Part shown: positions 1-8,746 of the stretch, one piece after another | Layout: each line of letters opens with the position of its first letter | Position numbering within the stretch: position 1 is the stretch's first letter | Source: Rosistilla ulvae | GTDB taxonomy: Bacteria > Planctomycetota > Planctomycetia > Pirellulales > Pirellulaceae | DNA length: 64,000 nt | Direction of reading: 5' to 3' | Assembly: GCF_007741475.1 (NCBI RefSeq) | Contig: NZ_CP036261.1 | Coordinates: 6,635,798-6,699,797 of the forward strand | The notes under the pieces: model-generated | Databases searched by the model: none | Told to the model about the DNA's origin: nothing | What the model saw: only the letters and a program-made list of their open reading frames with translations | Made by a program: the position numbers and the translations under genes

Positions 1-612
1 CAGGCGGAACGCGATGTGAAACGTCGCCAACTGGCCTGCCTGGAAGAACTGCGGAATCGCGGCAACGCGACGCAGCGCGAGACCGATCGAGCCCTCGCCG
101 ATTTCGAATCGTCCGATGCGCGTTTGCAAGCGGTCAACGAAGACCTTGAGATCCGCCGTTTTGAATACGAACGGATTTTGGCGCAGATCGAAAAACGTGT
201 GCTGCAATCTCCCATCGACGGCGTGGTCGCAAACATCAACAAAGATGCGGGAGAGTTTGTCGCGCCGACCGATCCGATCGTGATGACGATCGTTCAACTG
301 GATATCGTGCACGCAATCTTCTCGCTGCCAATCTCGGCCGTCAGTACGATTGTGCCGGGCAAAACCGTTCGCATCACCGTCGGACTGAACGACCTGCCAG
401 CCCAGGGTGTGGTCGAAACGATCGCCCCGATCGCCGATGCCAAAAGCGGAACGGTCCGCGTCAAGATTCGGGTCGCCAACCAAAACGGACGCATCTTCAG
501 CGGCAGCAGTTGCCGCTGGGAGATCGATGCCAACACGCCCAATCAAATTACCAGCGTCCCCAGTCGCGGAGCGATCATGGCCGAAGCGACTCGCAAAATG
601 AAAGACCGTTAA
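1..612 (+). CDS. HlyD-type periplasmic adaptor subunit (5' end outside window)
   Basis: The reading frame is open from the first base, so the gene begins upstream; a GTG at position 16 is internal. What remains is the second half of a membrane-fusion (HlyD/RND adaptor) protein: a coiled-coil hairpin rich in Glu, Arg, Leu and Ala, the returning lipoyl half-motif (LQSPIDGVVANI, followed by a DAGEFV turn), and a beta-barrel segment ending in IRVANQNGRIFSG. Such adaptors bridge an inner-membrane transporter to the outer membrane. The next gene starts 23 bases downstream on the same strand and also encodes an HlyD-type protein, so they probably share an operon. The transporter partner is not visible here. 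The family call is firm, the substrate unknown. Confidence 0.85.
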   Translation, partial: QAERDVKRRQLACLEELRNRGNATQRETDRALADFESSDARLQAVNEDLEIRRFEYERILAQIEKRVLQSPIDGVVANINKDAGEFVAPTDPIVMTIVQLDIVHAIFSLPISAVSTIVPGKTVRITVGLNDLPAQGVVETIAPIADAKSGTVRVKIRVANQNGRIFSGSSCRWEIDANTPNQITSVPSRGAIMAEATRKMKDR

Positions 613-635
613 CGCCAGCAGAGCCACAAACCGGC

Positions 636-2075
636 ATGACTTCCATCGTCGACGCACCATCGAATCACCCCAACCGCGGCAGCCTGTCGACGGCCGGCGA
701 CGCCGCGCTTTCGAACGCGGGTGAATCGCAAGCGTTGGCGGCGGCGTTGGAGTTGATGATCCAAATGGAAGCGATCGACGATCTCTCGTCAGCGGCGACG
801 GTTGCCGGCGACGTGATCGGCGAATTCTGTCGGGCGCGGCGCGTTGTCGTCGGTTGGTGCCGCGACGGCACACCGACCTGCGAAGTGATCGCGGACACCG
901 ACGCGACGGCCCACGACCCCGCCAGTCCTATCCATCGCAAGCTGCAGTTCGCGTTGGACGAGATCATCGTTCGCGGACAGACGGTCGAACTGGACGTTCC
1001 GGCGAATCTTGGCCAACCCTCGGCAGCACTCGCTCTGCGCCAGTTTGCGTTGGCGGTCGGTTGCACCCGATTGGCCGGATCGCCGTTGTCCGATGCCACA
1101 GGTCAGATCCGCGGCGCGTGGTTGTTTATCGATCCGGCCGAACAGATTGAATCCTTGCGGACGCCCCATCTGATCGATTCGTTGTCGCGTCCCCTGGGCG
1201 CTCGTCTGGCAACGATCTGGCGTCATCAGCCGGGCAGACTCGATCGCGCCCTCGATACGGTTCGCGATGCGTTTACGAACAGCCGCGGATCGGTTGCGAT
1301 CGCTGGTTTGATGGTGCTGTTGTTTGTGATGCTGTTTCCTATCCACTACTCCGTTCGCTGCGATTGTGCATTGCAGCCGGTGTCGCGTCGCTTGATCGCC
1401 GCGCCGTTTGACGGATCGCTGGAAAAGTCGTTTGTCGACCCGGGCGACCTAATCGACGAGGGAGCCCTGTTGGCGCGGATCAGCGCCCGCGAACTGAACT
1501 GGGAACGGGCCGGGCTGCAGGCAGAACTGAATCGATCCAACAAAGAGCGACAGGTCTCGCTGGCCAAACAAGACTATGCAGCCTCCCAGATCGCGCAGCT
1601 CGATTCGCAACAGGTCGCCCACCGGTTGCAGATGATCGAAAGCCGGATCGAACATCTCGATATCCGCAGCCCCTTCAAGGGTGTTGTGATCGCGGGCGAC
1701 ATCAAAGAGGTCGAAGGGGCCCCGTTGGAAACAGGGCAGACGTTGTTCGAGATCGCCCCGGTCGGCGAGATGATTGTCGAACTGAGGATCCCCGAAGCGG
1801 ATTTTGCCTACGTGCGTCCTCAGATGCCAGTCCGTTTACGGTTGCATGCCTTTCCGACTCAACGGATCGAAGGCGTTGTGGAACAAGTGCATCCCAAAGC
1901 CGAAGTGATCGACAACGAAAATGTGTTTGTCGCCAAGATCCGCATCGAAGATCCGCACGCTATCTATCGTCCTGGAATGCATGGCCGCGCGTCGATCCAA
2001 TCCGATCGCCGACCGTTGATGTGGGTGCTGTTCCACAAACCATGGTCCGCGTTGATGATGTGGTTGGGGTGGTAG
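636..2075 (+). CDS. GAF domain plus HlyD-type membrane adaptor
   Basis: A protein of 479 residues from the ATG at 636, chosen because it follows the upstream stop by 23 bases; an upstream in-frame extension would overlap the previous gene. Residues about 30-190 look like a GAF-type domain (alternating helices and strands without enzyme motifs). A single transmembrane helix lies near residues 220-243. After it come a lipoyl half-motif (APFDGSLEKSFVDPGDLIDEG), a short coiled coil, the second half-motif (IRSPFKGVVIAGDIKEVEGA) and a beta-barrel domain. This is an inner-membrane-anchored adaptor with a probable cytoplasmic sensory or scaffolding domain. It stops 4 bases before the M50-HlyD gene, so the three genes look co-transcribed. 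The GAF assignment is inferred from pattern only. Confidence 0.78.
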   Translation: MTSIVDAPSNHPNRGSLSTAGDAALSNAGESQALAAALELMIQMEAIDDLSSAATVAGDVIGEFCRARRVVVGWCRDGTPTCEVIADTDATAHDPASPIHRKLQFALDEIIVRGQTVELDVPANLGQPSAALALRQFALAVGCTRLAGSPLSDATGQIRGAWLFIDPAEQIESLRTPHLIDSLSRPLGARLATIWRHQPGRLDRALDTVRDAFTNSRGSVAIAGLMVLLFVMLFPIHYSVRCDCALQPVSRRLIAAPFDGSLEKSFVDPGDLIDEGALLARISARELNWERAGLQAELNRSNKERQVSLAKQDYAASQIAQLDSQQVAHRLQMIESRIEHLDIRSPFKGVVIAGDIKEVEGAPLETGQTLFEIAPVGEMIVELRIPEADFAYVRPQMPVRLRLHAFPTQRIEGVVEQVHPKAEVIDNENVFVAKIRIEDPHAIYRPGMHGRASIQSDRRPLMWVLFHKPWSALMMWLGW

Positions 2076-2079
2076 TGCG

Positions 2080-4254
2080 ATGTCGATGGTGATCGATCGA
2101 TTGACGGACGACGTCAGCCAATGGAAACCACGGGTACTGCCCGAATTGGTATTCTGGCCCGATCGCGCGCGAGGCGCTATCCAATACCGCATCGAGGTCC
2201 CATCGCGGCACAAGTTCTTTTCGGTGGGGTATGAAGAATACGTCTTTATCTCGTTGCTGGACGGCAAGACCACGGTCGCTCAGGCCTGCGGCCGCGCTGC
2301 TCAAACACTGGGCCGCGAAGCGTTAACACAGCGGCAAGCCGATTCGATAACGCACTGGCTGCTGCAACAGCGAATGATCGTACTCGACGGCATGCAGCCC
2401 GCCTCTGCGACCGCTCCAGACAATGCGGAACGAGACTCGAAGACTGGTCTGTTAGACCGCTTCAATCCGTTTTGGATCAAGCTGCCATTGCCTCATGCCG
2501 ACCGTTTGATCCAATCGGCAGCGGCATTCCTGAAGCCGGCATTTTCACCGCTGGGAGTGCTGCTTGCCAGCTCGATCATGCTGATCGGACTATCGAGTGT
2601 CGCGATGCAGTGGGATCGGTTTATCGCATCGTCGACAGCGATTTTCAGTCCCAGCACTTGGATCGCCACCCTGATCACCTGGGTCGTGCTGAAGTTCATC
2701 CACGAACTGGGACATGCCGCCGCAGCCCGCCGCTTCGGATGCGAGACGACGCAAGTCGGGATCGTATTGGTGCTGCTGGCGCCGCTGGCATACGTCGACG
2801 TGACAACCAGCTGGCGGTTGCGTTCCCGCTGGCAACGGATGGCGATCGCCGCGGCGGGCATGTACGTGGAACTGACGATCGCGGCCATCGCGGCGATCGC
2901 GTGGGGATGGATCGATTCGCCCGCGGCCAGCTACCATCTGTTCAATGTGATCTTTGCGGCCAGCCTTTCGACGGTCTTCTTCAACGCCAATCCGTTGATG
3001 CGATTTGACGGGTACTATCTTCTGACCGATCTGTTGGAATTACCGAATCTAGCGGCCGAAGGGGGAATGGCGGTCCGCGACTTAACCAGTCAGCTGTTTT
3101 TCGGCCGCCGATCCGGACGCGATCGACACTATGGTTGGCGACGGGGAGTGGTGATTGGATACGGGATCGCATCGATCGTTTGGCGAATTCTAATCTGTAT
3201 CATGCTGGCGATCGCAGCGGCGTTTATGTTTCGCGGAGCGGGAGTCGTCTTGGTTGGCTTTGCGTTGCTGGCTTGGGTGATTCGCCCGACCGCCAGATTA
3301 TTTCAATCGCTGAACCGCCGAGCCTTGCAAGACCCTGCGGCGTGCGTTCGCGCGGCGGTTGTTGGCGGATCGTTGGCCGTGTTGGCTGGGACCGGAATAT
3401 TCTACATGCCGATATCGACGGCGATCGTCGCTCCGGCGATCGTCGATCAAGGGGAGGATGTTGTCGTCCGCAGCGCAGCGGATGGATTCGTCGTCGCCAT
3501 CGAAGTGGACGATGGGAAAACGGTCCAAGCGGGAGACGTCCTGATCCGGATACGCAACGAAGAACTGCAGCAACAACTGGTAGAACTGCAGACGGAAATC
3601 GGACAGTCGGAGATTCGCAAGCGGAGGGCCACGGAAGAGCAAGACGTTGCGGCTTCACAGATCGAACAAGAGACACGCCGTGCGTTGGACGACCGGATGC
3701 GTCAACTGCAAACACAGATCGATGGGCTGACCGTGCGAGCCCATCGCGATGGGACGATCGTGGCGCGACAGCTGGCCGATCGGCTGCAACAATACGTCTC
3801 CGAGGGGACTGAATTGCTGACGATCGCCGAACCGAGCGACCGTCGCGTGATGGCCTCGATCGCCCAACAGGACATCCGCCAAGTGGCAATGCAAATCGGC
3901 AAACCGGTGGAGATCAAATCGGCGGCGAGCAATCTGGCCACCGGCCGACTGGCTCACATACATCCATTGGCAACCACCAAGCTTCAGCATCCTGCATTAG
4001 CCGGAGTCCACAACGGACCTCTGCCGGTTCGCGCCGATCAGGATTCGGGATCGACAAAAAATGGGTATCGTTTACTCTCCCCCCGTTTTGCAGCAATTAT
4101 CGAGATCGACCCGGCACAGATCGACGACTTGCCCGTCGGACAAACGGTGCGGGTTCGAATCGGCCGCCGGTCGCTGACACTCTATCAACGCATCCAGGTT
4201 TGGTTCCAGCATCTGTTGGACACGCACCGCACCGCAGCGTCGGAGAAGGCTTAA
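2080..4254 (+). CDS. PqqD-like / M50 site-2-protease-like / HlyD fusion membrane protein
   Basis: A 724-residue multi-pass protein. Residues about 15-100 resemble the PqqD or peptide-chaperone winged-helix fold. The membrane part carries an M50 metalloprotease signature, HELGH at residues 208-212, and a second motif NPLMRFDG with Asp310, the usual third zinc ligand of site-2 proteases. After further membrane helices, residues about 455-724 form an HlyD module: lipoyl half (RSAADGFVVAIEVDDGKTV), a coiled coil, the second half (VRAHRDGTIVARQL) and a barrel. Both zinc motifs are intact, so proteolysis within or at the membrane is plausible. Known relatives combine a PqqD or peptide-binding part, M50 and HlyD in putative peptide processing-export systems; the substrate here is unknown. 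It ends the three-gene operon. Confidence 0.82.
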   Translation: MSMVIDRLTDDVSQWKPRVLPELVFWPDRARGAIQYRIEVPSRHKFFSVGYEEYVFISLLDGKTTVAQACGRAAQTLGREALTQRQADSITHWLLQQRMIVLDGMQPASATAPDNAERDSKTGLLDRFNPFWIKLPLPHADRLIQSAAAFLKPAFSPLGVLLASSIMLIGLSSVAMQWDRFIASSTAIFSPSTWIATLITWVVLKFIHELGHAAAARRFGCETTQVGIVLVLLAPLAYVDVTTSWRLRSRWQRMAIAAAGMYVELTIAAIAAIAWGWIDSPAASYHLFNVIFAASLSTVFFNANPLMRFDGYYLLTDLLELPNLAAEGGMAVRDLTSQLFFGRRSGRDRHYGWRRGVVIGYGIASIVWRILICIMLAIAAAFMFRGAGVVLVGFALLAWVIRPTARLFQSLNRRALQDPAACVRAAVVGGSLAVLAGTGIFYMPISTAIVAPAIVDQGEDVVVRSAADGFVVAIEVDDGKTVQAGDVLIRIRNEELQQQLVELQTEIGQSEIRKRRATEEQDVAASQIEQETRRALDDRMRQLQTQIDGLTVRAHRDGTIVARQLADRLQQYVSEGTELLTIAEPSDRRVMASIAQQDIRQVAMQIGKPVEIKSAASNLATGRLAHIHPLATTKLQHPALAGVHNGPLPVRADQDSGSTKNGYRLLSPRFAAIIEIDPAQIDDLPVGQTVRVRIGRRSLTLYQRIQVWFQHLLDTHRTAASEKA

Positions 4255-4258
4255 TCGA

Positions 4259-4295
4259 TCGTTGGGGGGCGTCGCGAGTCGAGAATCCCCAACGA
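4259..4295 (+). terminator. Hairpin downstream of the HlyD/M50 operon
   Basis: Nine-base perfect inverted repeat: TCGTTGGGG at 4259-4267 pairs with CCCCAACGA at 4287-4295, with a 19-base loop. It begins four bases after the M50-HlyD stop codon. There is no T-run, so if it is a terminator it is not a classical one. The 224 bases between it and the next small gene hold nothing else recognised. Confidence 0.4.
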
Positions 4296-4519
4296 AGAGA
4301 ACACCTGTACATCGTCACGCGTCGTTCAGATGTACCGATATATAGCGTCTCGAATCCCCCTATGGGGAGCCACGCCCCTCACCCGAACGGCTTTACCAAT
4401 TCCTCCCCGTTTACTCGTTGTGCTCCGCTTGCCAAGCAATACGATGGACGACAGGATTGGGGCAAATCGACGATCCTGGGGAGTGTCGGTCGAGCAGCCT
4501 TCGTACGTGTGGAGTCCGC

Positions 4520-4792
4520 GTGCCTCAAGTCAAAGAAGTTCCACGATGGTGCCGTCGCTGTCGCGAAATCGTGCCCCATGAATTCTACGAGAACATCTCG
4601 CGCAAATCGGTCATCGCCCTGTCGGTTGCTTCGCTGGGACTCGCATATCCATTCTTGAACCGATATTACATGAAGTCGCAGAACCGTTGCATGTTCTGCA
4701 GTGCGGAAAACAACGGTCGCTACCACAGCCGACAACGCAAGCGTCAGCGAAAACAAGCAGAAATGTCGACACGCACGCTTCGTCTACAGTAA
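4520..4792 (+). CDS. Small membrane protein with two CxxC pairs (zinc-ribbon-like)
   Basis: A 90-residue protein read from a GTG at 4520, supported by GGAG at 4511-4514, five bases upstream. It has a CRRC pair at residues 11-14, a hydrophobic segment of about 17 residues (30-47), a second pair CMFC at 57-60, and a basic tail rich in Arg, Lys and Gln. Two CxxC pairs on either side of a hydrophobic stretch could bind zinc if the segment is a hairpin or buried helix; on opposite membrane faces they could not form one site. I do not recognise a family. Convergent with the PEPCK gene, with a strong hairpin between them. Confidence 0.5.
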   Translation: MPQVKEVPRWCRRCREIVPHEFYENISRKSVIALSVASLGLAYPFLNRYYMKSQNRCMFCSAENNGRYHSRQRKRQRKQAEMSTRTLRLQ

Positions 4793-4831
4793 GCGTCGCG
4801 GGCGTCGGAAGTCGCGTCCACCTGCAACTCC

Positions 4832-4859
4832 ACCGCAGCGCATCGGCGATGCCTGCGGT
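4832..4859. terminator. Bidirectional hairpin between convergent genes
   Basis: A near-perfect stem: ACCGCAG (4832-4838) pairs with CTGCGGT (4853-4859), and inside it GCATC (4840-4844) pairs with GATGC (4848-4852), with one bulged C at 4839 and a GGC loop. It lies between the ends of the small CxxC gene (+) and the PEPCK gene (-), the expected place for a shared terminator. No T-run is present. Confidence 0.5.
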
Positions 4860-4941
4860 CGCTCTCGGCATTCAAACCCTCGCAGCCTGCCGCGCCCCTT
4901 TCGGACGCAGCAGTTTGCTCATGCGAAACGCATGCTTGCGA

Positions 4942-7900
4942 TCAAGCCAATTCTGCCGCGGGCTTACTTGGCCGGGCTTCGATCGGCAACATCGGATCAG
5001 CCCCCAATGTGCCGACCAAGTCCTTCAAGTACTGCGGGCTCGATGCGATCTCCAACTGCTGCTGGGCATACGCCAAGCGGGCATCCAGATCGATATCGCT
5101 GCGGAACGACGCGAGCGTATCGCGTTGCGAAGCGATGTATTCGATGTGACGTTTCCAGAGCGCAACATCACGCGTTTGTTTGGTCTGCAAACGCGCTTGA
5201 TACCAGTCGCTGGCCAACAGATATTCCTTGGTAAACATCTCGCGAACCACGGGGCTGTTGGCATCGTGACCATACCATTCGCCCGTCGCCATGATCGACA
5301 GGATTGCTTGAATTGGCGGGCTGGCCAATTGCCAAGTCCCATCGTCGAAGTACCGCTGTGCAACTTTCTGCTGAGCATCGGCGATGTGCCGCACGCCTTC
5401 GGCAAACGCCTCGGGATCTTGCAGTTCGGGCTGTAAAATCTCGTCGGAGAAGACTTTGCCGGGATTGTCGAACACGCGGCCGAAATACTTCACGACAAAA
5501 CGCTGCGTGATGCGATAGCCAAGCCGGCTGGCAGGAACATATTCTCCTTTGCTGTCCACGTAATCAGCGATCGGTTCCAACAGCGATTGCTCGATCATCC
5601 GCTGTGGATCGCGTTCCTTGGGCCCCAATCGGCACCAGATCTCGGGGATCAACAGGCTGATGTCGTGACCGACTTCGAACCGCGGACCGATGTGCCCCGC
5701 CGGCGTGCTGAAGCCGCTCAGCCCCGTCAAGATCATCGAGACCAAGACATCGTTCAGGTCGACCGTCGGAGGCATATTGTTGAACGGCCCCTTAGTCAAC
5801 GCTCCCTCGCTTCCCGCACCGGTCGTGCTTGGACTCTTGCCCGTCAAACTGCAGATGTAGTCCATGAACAGTTCGGGCAATTCCTGGTAGTGCAACGGCG
5901 AATAGACAGCCAATTGCTTGATCCCTTGTTCGGGATCGGGTGGATTGTTGCGGCGTCCGCTGAGCACCGCGGCGACCGGCATGTGGACCGGTTGATCCAT
6001 CGGCAGCGCCCGATGCAAACGCATCCCGCGATGGGCGACGTAGGTTTCCAGCGGAGACGTCAGATCGAGCCGATCCTGCAGATAGCGTGGGTTCTTCGAC
6101 GGTTTGCCGTCGATCATTCGCGGATGCGCCGAACTGACGACATACCCCGAATCCTGCTCTCCCGCTTCGATCAACATCTCTCGCATCGGGTCGCTGAACT
6201 CGCCCAACTCGATCGTGCTCGAAAGCATCGCGGCGATCGCAGCACGATCCTTCGGCTCATAGTTGCACAAGAAGTTCCCTGGACGCGACATGTCGAGTTC
6301 GGTCTGCTTATCGAGCCCACGATGAACGGCATCGTCGGGGCGTTGGAACAGCCGGAACTCACAGTTTTCGACAAACTTGTAACTTTCAGCGGGAGCAACC
6401 GCGGGGCCGACATCGCCAACACGGCGACCGGGAATCACGACGCTCGCGGTGATGTCATCTTCCATCTGAACCTTGGCCGCCGCGATGAAGTCCTGCCGCA
6501 GCTTGAAGGTCCGCCATTGGTCGCCATCGAGCCCCACCTTGAGGTAAGTGCCGACCAAGTTGCGGCGACCGTGCTTCAGTTGATGGCCGAGTTCGCCGTT
6601 AACGATATCGACGCTGAAATGTTCCCGCCAATTCCCTTCCCATTCCGGCTTCGAGAATCGTTTGATAATAAACGCCATCGCGTAGATATGATTCGGAATC
6701 GACGCCAACCAAGCGTTGTAGTCGTCGTTGTAATCGGGGGAGGGCGTGAGCAGTTTGATCATACTGCCCAGCGAGCGATTGGAATCGAGAACCTTCCGCG
6801 TCGACCGCTCGGAATAGCTCGGCTTTTGCTTGTATTCGGGATGCCAACGGCCGCTGTAGTCACGACTAAACAGCTCGTCGAGCGTGGCAAAATCACGCTC
6901 CAAATCCATCACAAAAATCGGCCCATACAGCATGTAATCACGCAGACTTTTGCTGATCTCGCTCTTGCCGCCGCCGCTGACCGTGCAGGGCTTGTGGCAC
7001 ACCAGGCCTTCCCCCGCGGTTCCAACAAGTCGCCACGACGGGGCCGCAGGGTGTTTATCCAGTCGGATCTTGTAACCGCTGGGGGCGATGTAGACGTTTT
7101 CGGGCAACAGCGGAATGCGCTGTTCCCGCCCATCGTGTTGCCATTTGACGCACTGCTCCAACAGCGTCACCTTGGCATTCTCCGGGATATAAATCACCTC
7201 GGGGTACAACCGATCGACCCCGTATCCCTCGGGTTTTACGTCGATGAATTCGCTGTAGTCGCGAGCGATATCTTCGAAGGTGCGATTGTTGTAACGTCGG
7301 CTGTCGACTTGAAACTCGTCCCCCAACGAATAACTGGCGAAGGCCATCGCTCCGCCGGCGTGCTCCTCTTCGACTCCGCCTAATAGGTTCGCCGAATAAC
7401 TGATCTGCGATTTGACTTCCTTCTTGCAGTAGCCGTAGTAGTTGTCGGCGATCAGCGTCACGACGACACCTTCGTCGGTCCGACAGACCGCTTTGAAAGG
7501 TGACCCGTCGTTGTAACATTCGCTTTCGTCTTCCCAACACATCCGATCGGCGATCTGTAGCGGCGTTGCTTCGCTGATATGCGGCAGCCCCAGTTCCTTT
7601 TTCGTCAGCCGCTCCAAATGAGGCGCCAAGATCACGCAACCTGTGTGGCCGGTCCAGTGTTCGACGTCCAAGCCGGCGTCGTTTTCGGGAACCAACGCGT
7701 CGCCAGCGTTGCCAAAGATCGACTCCACAAAATCGAGGTTACTGACCAAAGCACCAGGAGCGTAGAACCGCACCTCCATCCGCTTTTCGGTGCAGCAACC
7801 GGCAACCGCGGGGCAGACCAACGGCCGCAACAACAGACTGACAAAACAACGCGCCGGCGAATCGCTGTCGGCCGTGTAGGGCAGGCTCATCAATTCGTCG

Positions 7901-8466
7901 GGCGGAGACATCGCCGCCTGGAACAACTTTGCAAAGACCGCTTTGGGTACGGTCCGCTTGCTGCCAGCGATCGCCGGTCCCCCTTCGACGATATGAAAGG
8001 TCCCCGCGGTGGTACGGCGGTCGAAGCGCGGATTGTGCAGAACGCCATTGTGGACGCGATAGCTGTTCACGAAATCGTTTTCAAAGTGATCGCCGCGGGC
8101 CGGCAAGCTCAGCTCGCGGGCCACCCCGTGACGGTCCAAGACCAACGAGCTCGATGGCAAACGCAGCGGTTGATCGAGTTTCAGTTCGGCGAAATGACGC
8201 GTCAAAAAAGCTTCGATGCGACGATCGACCGGTGCGCGGTAATCCGCCAACAATCGGTTCTTCTCGCGCAGATTCTGCAGAAAGCCAACGGAATATTGAG
8301 CCAAGGCATGGTCGGTCGAATCGTCCTCGGGCGGCTGCAATCCGGCGGCAGCCAACTGCAACGCGATGTAGCTGTGAAGCTTGGCACGTTCGGCCGCGTC
8401 TGTGGCAATCGCACGATCCCAACCTAGAGATCGTTGGACAGGTTCCGAGCTATTTGGCGAAGGCAT
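4942..8466 (-). CDS. Pyrophosphate-dependent phosphoenolpyruvate carboxykinase (PPi-PEPCK)
   Basis: A 1174-residue cytoplasmic enzyme, about twice the size of ATP- or GTP-PEPCK but matching the PPi-type enzymes known from Propionibacterium and Entamoeba. From memory of that family, the following blocks correspond closely: HNPRFDRRTTAGTFHI, LDFVESIFGNAGDALVPEND, EHWTGHTGCVILAPHLE, ADNYYGYCKKEVKSQISYSA, the Gly-rich CHKPCTVSGGGKSEISKSL at residues about 490-508, LGSMIKLLTPS, QMEDDITASVV, SGRRNNPP, and a SLTGKSPSTTGAGSEGALTK block near the C-terminus. The expected reaction is reversible: oxaloacetate plus PPi gives PEP, phosphate and CO2, linking glycolysis or gluconeogenesis to the citrate cycle using PPi instead of a nucleotide. 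It stands alone, divergent from the haem-binding dehydrogenase gene. The ATG at 8466 has no in-frame competitor nearby. Direction of flux in vivo is unknown. Confidence 0.93.
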   Translation of the reverse strand: MPSPNSSEPVQRSLGWDRAIATDAAERAKLHSYIALQLAAAGLQPPEDDSTDHALAQYSVGFLQNLREKNRLLADYRAPVDRRIEAFLTRHFAELKLDQPLRLPSSSLVLDRHGVARELSLPARGDHFENDFVNSYRVHNGVLHNPRFDRRTTAGTFHIVEGGPAIAGSKRTVPKAVFAKLFQAAMSPPDELMSLPYTADSDSPARCFVSLLLRPLVCPAVAGCCTEKRMEVRFYAPGALVSNLDFVESIFGNAGDALVPENDAGLDVEHWTGHTGCVILAPHLERLTKKELGLPHISEATPLQIADRMCWEDESECYNDGSPFKAVCRTDEGVVVTLIADNYYGYCKKEVKSQISYSANLLGGVEEEHAGGAMAFASYSLGDEFQVDSRRYNNRTFEDIARDYSEFIDVKPEGYGVDRLYPEVIYIPENAKVTLLEQCVKWQHDGREQRIPLLPENVYIAPSGYKIRLDKHPAAPSWRLVGTAGEGLVCHKPCTVSGGGKSEISKSLRDYMLYGPIFVMDLERDFATLDELFSRDYSGRWHPEYKQKPSYSERSTRKVLDSNRSLGSMIKLLTPSPDYNDDYNAWLASIPNHIYAMAFIIKRFSKPEWEGNWREHFSVDIVNGELGHQLKHGRRNLVGTYLKVGLDGDQWRTFKLRQDFIAAAKVQMEDDITASVVIPGRRVGDVGPAVAPAESYKFVENCEFRLFQRPDDAVHRGLDKQTELDMSRPGNFLCNYEPKDRAAIAAMLSSTIELGEFSDPMREMLIEAGEQDSGYVVSSAHPRMIDGKPSKNPRYLQDRLDLTSPLETYVAHRGMRLHRALPMDQPVHMPVAAVLSGRRNNPPDPEQGIKQLAVYSPLHYQELPELFMDYICSLTGKSPSTTGAGSEGALTKGPFNNMPPTVDLNDVLVSMILTGLSGFSTPAGHIGPRFEVGHDISLLIPEIWCRLGPKERDPQRMIEQSLLEPIADYVDSKGEYVPASRLGYRITQRFVVKYFGRVFDNPGKVFSDEILQPELQDPEAFAEGVRHIADAQQKVAQRYFDDGTWQLASPPIQAILSIMATGEWYGHDANSPVVREMFTKEYLLASDWYQARLQTKQTRDVALWKRHIEYIASQRDTLASFRSDIDLDARLAYAQQQLEIASSPQYLKDLVGTLGADPMLPIEARPSKPAAELA

Positions 8467-8746
8467 TCGTAAATCCTGGGCAAAACAATGTGGAAAAGAC
8501 TGGGCTGTTACACGACGAGACCGAACGGGACAACTTCCGTTGTCACACCAATGGTGTGGCTGACCTCCAGTGAATTAACCGGTCGCGATTATAGGGGAAT
8601 CGATCGATTCTTTCGCCTCCACAAACGCTGCGGCTGGCGATCGCCCAAAATCTGGGTAAAATCGCCCTACGGCTCCAACCGCTTCGGCGGCTTAAGCAAC
8701 ACACTCCCGGCCGCGTCGCCGCCGCATCTCCCCTTAACGCCCCACG

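Noticed and set aside
4331-4376. Possible tRNA-like or T-loop fragment (CTCGAATCCCCC)
   Set aside because: No GTTCRAAT core, no acceptor or anticodon stem could be folded around it.
5587-7383. Very long plus-strand frame (598 codons) inside the PEPCK gene
   Set aside because: It lies wholly opposite the PPi-PEPCK coding sequence, whose family motifs are unmistakable. The His/Arg/Gln-rich translation is an antisense shadow of a GC-rich gene.
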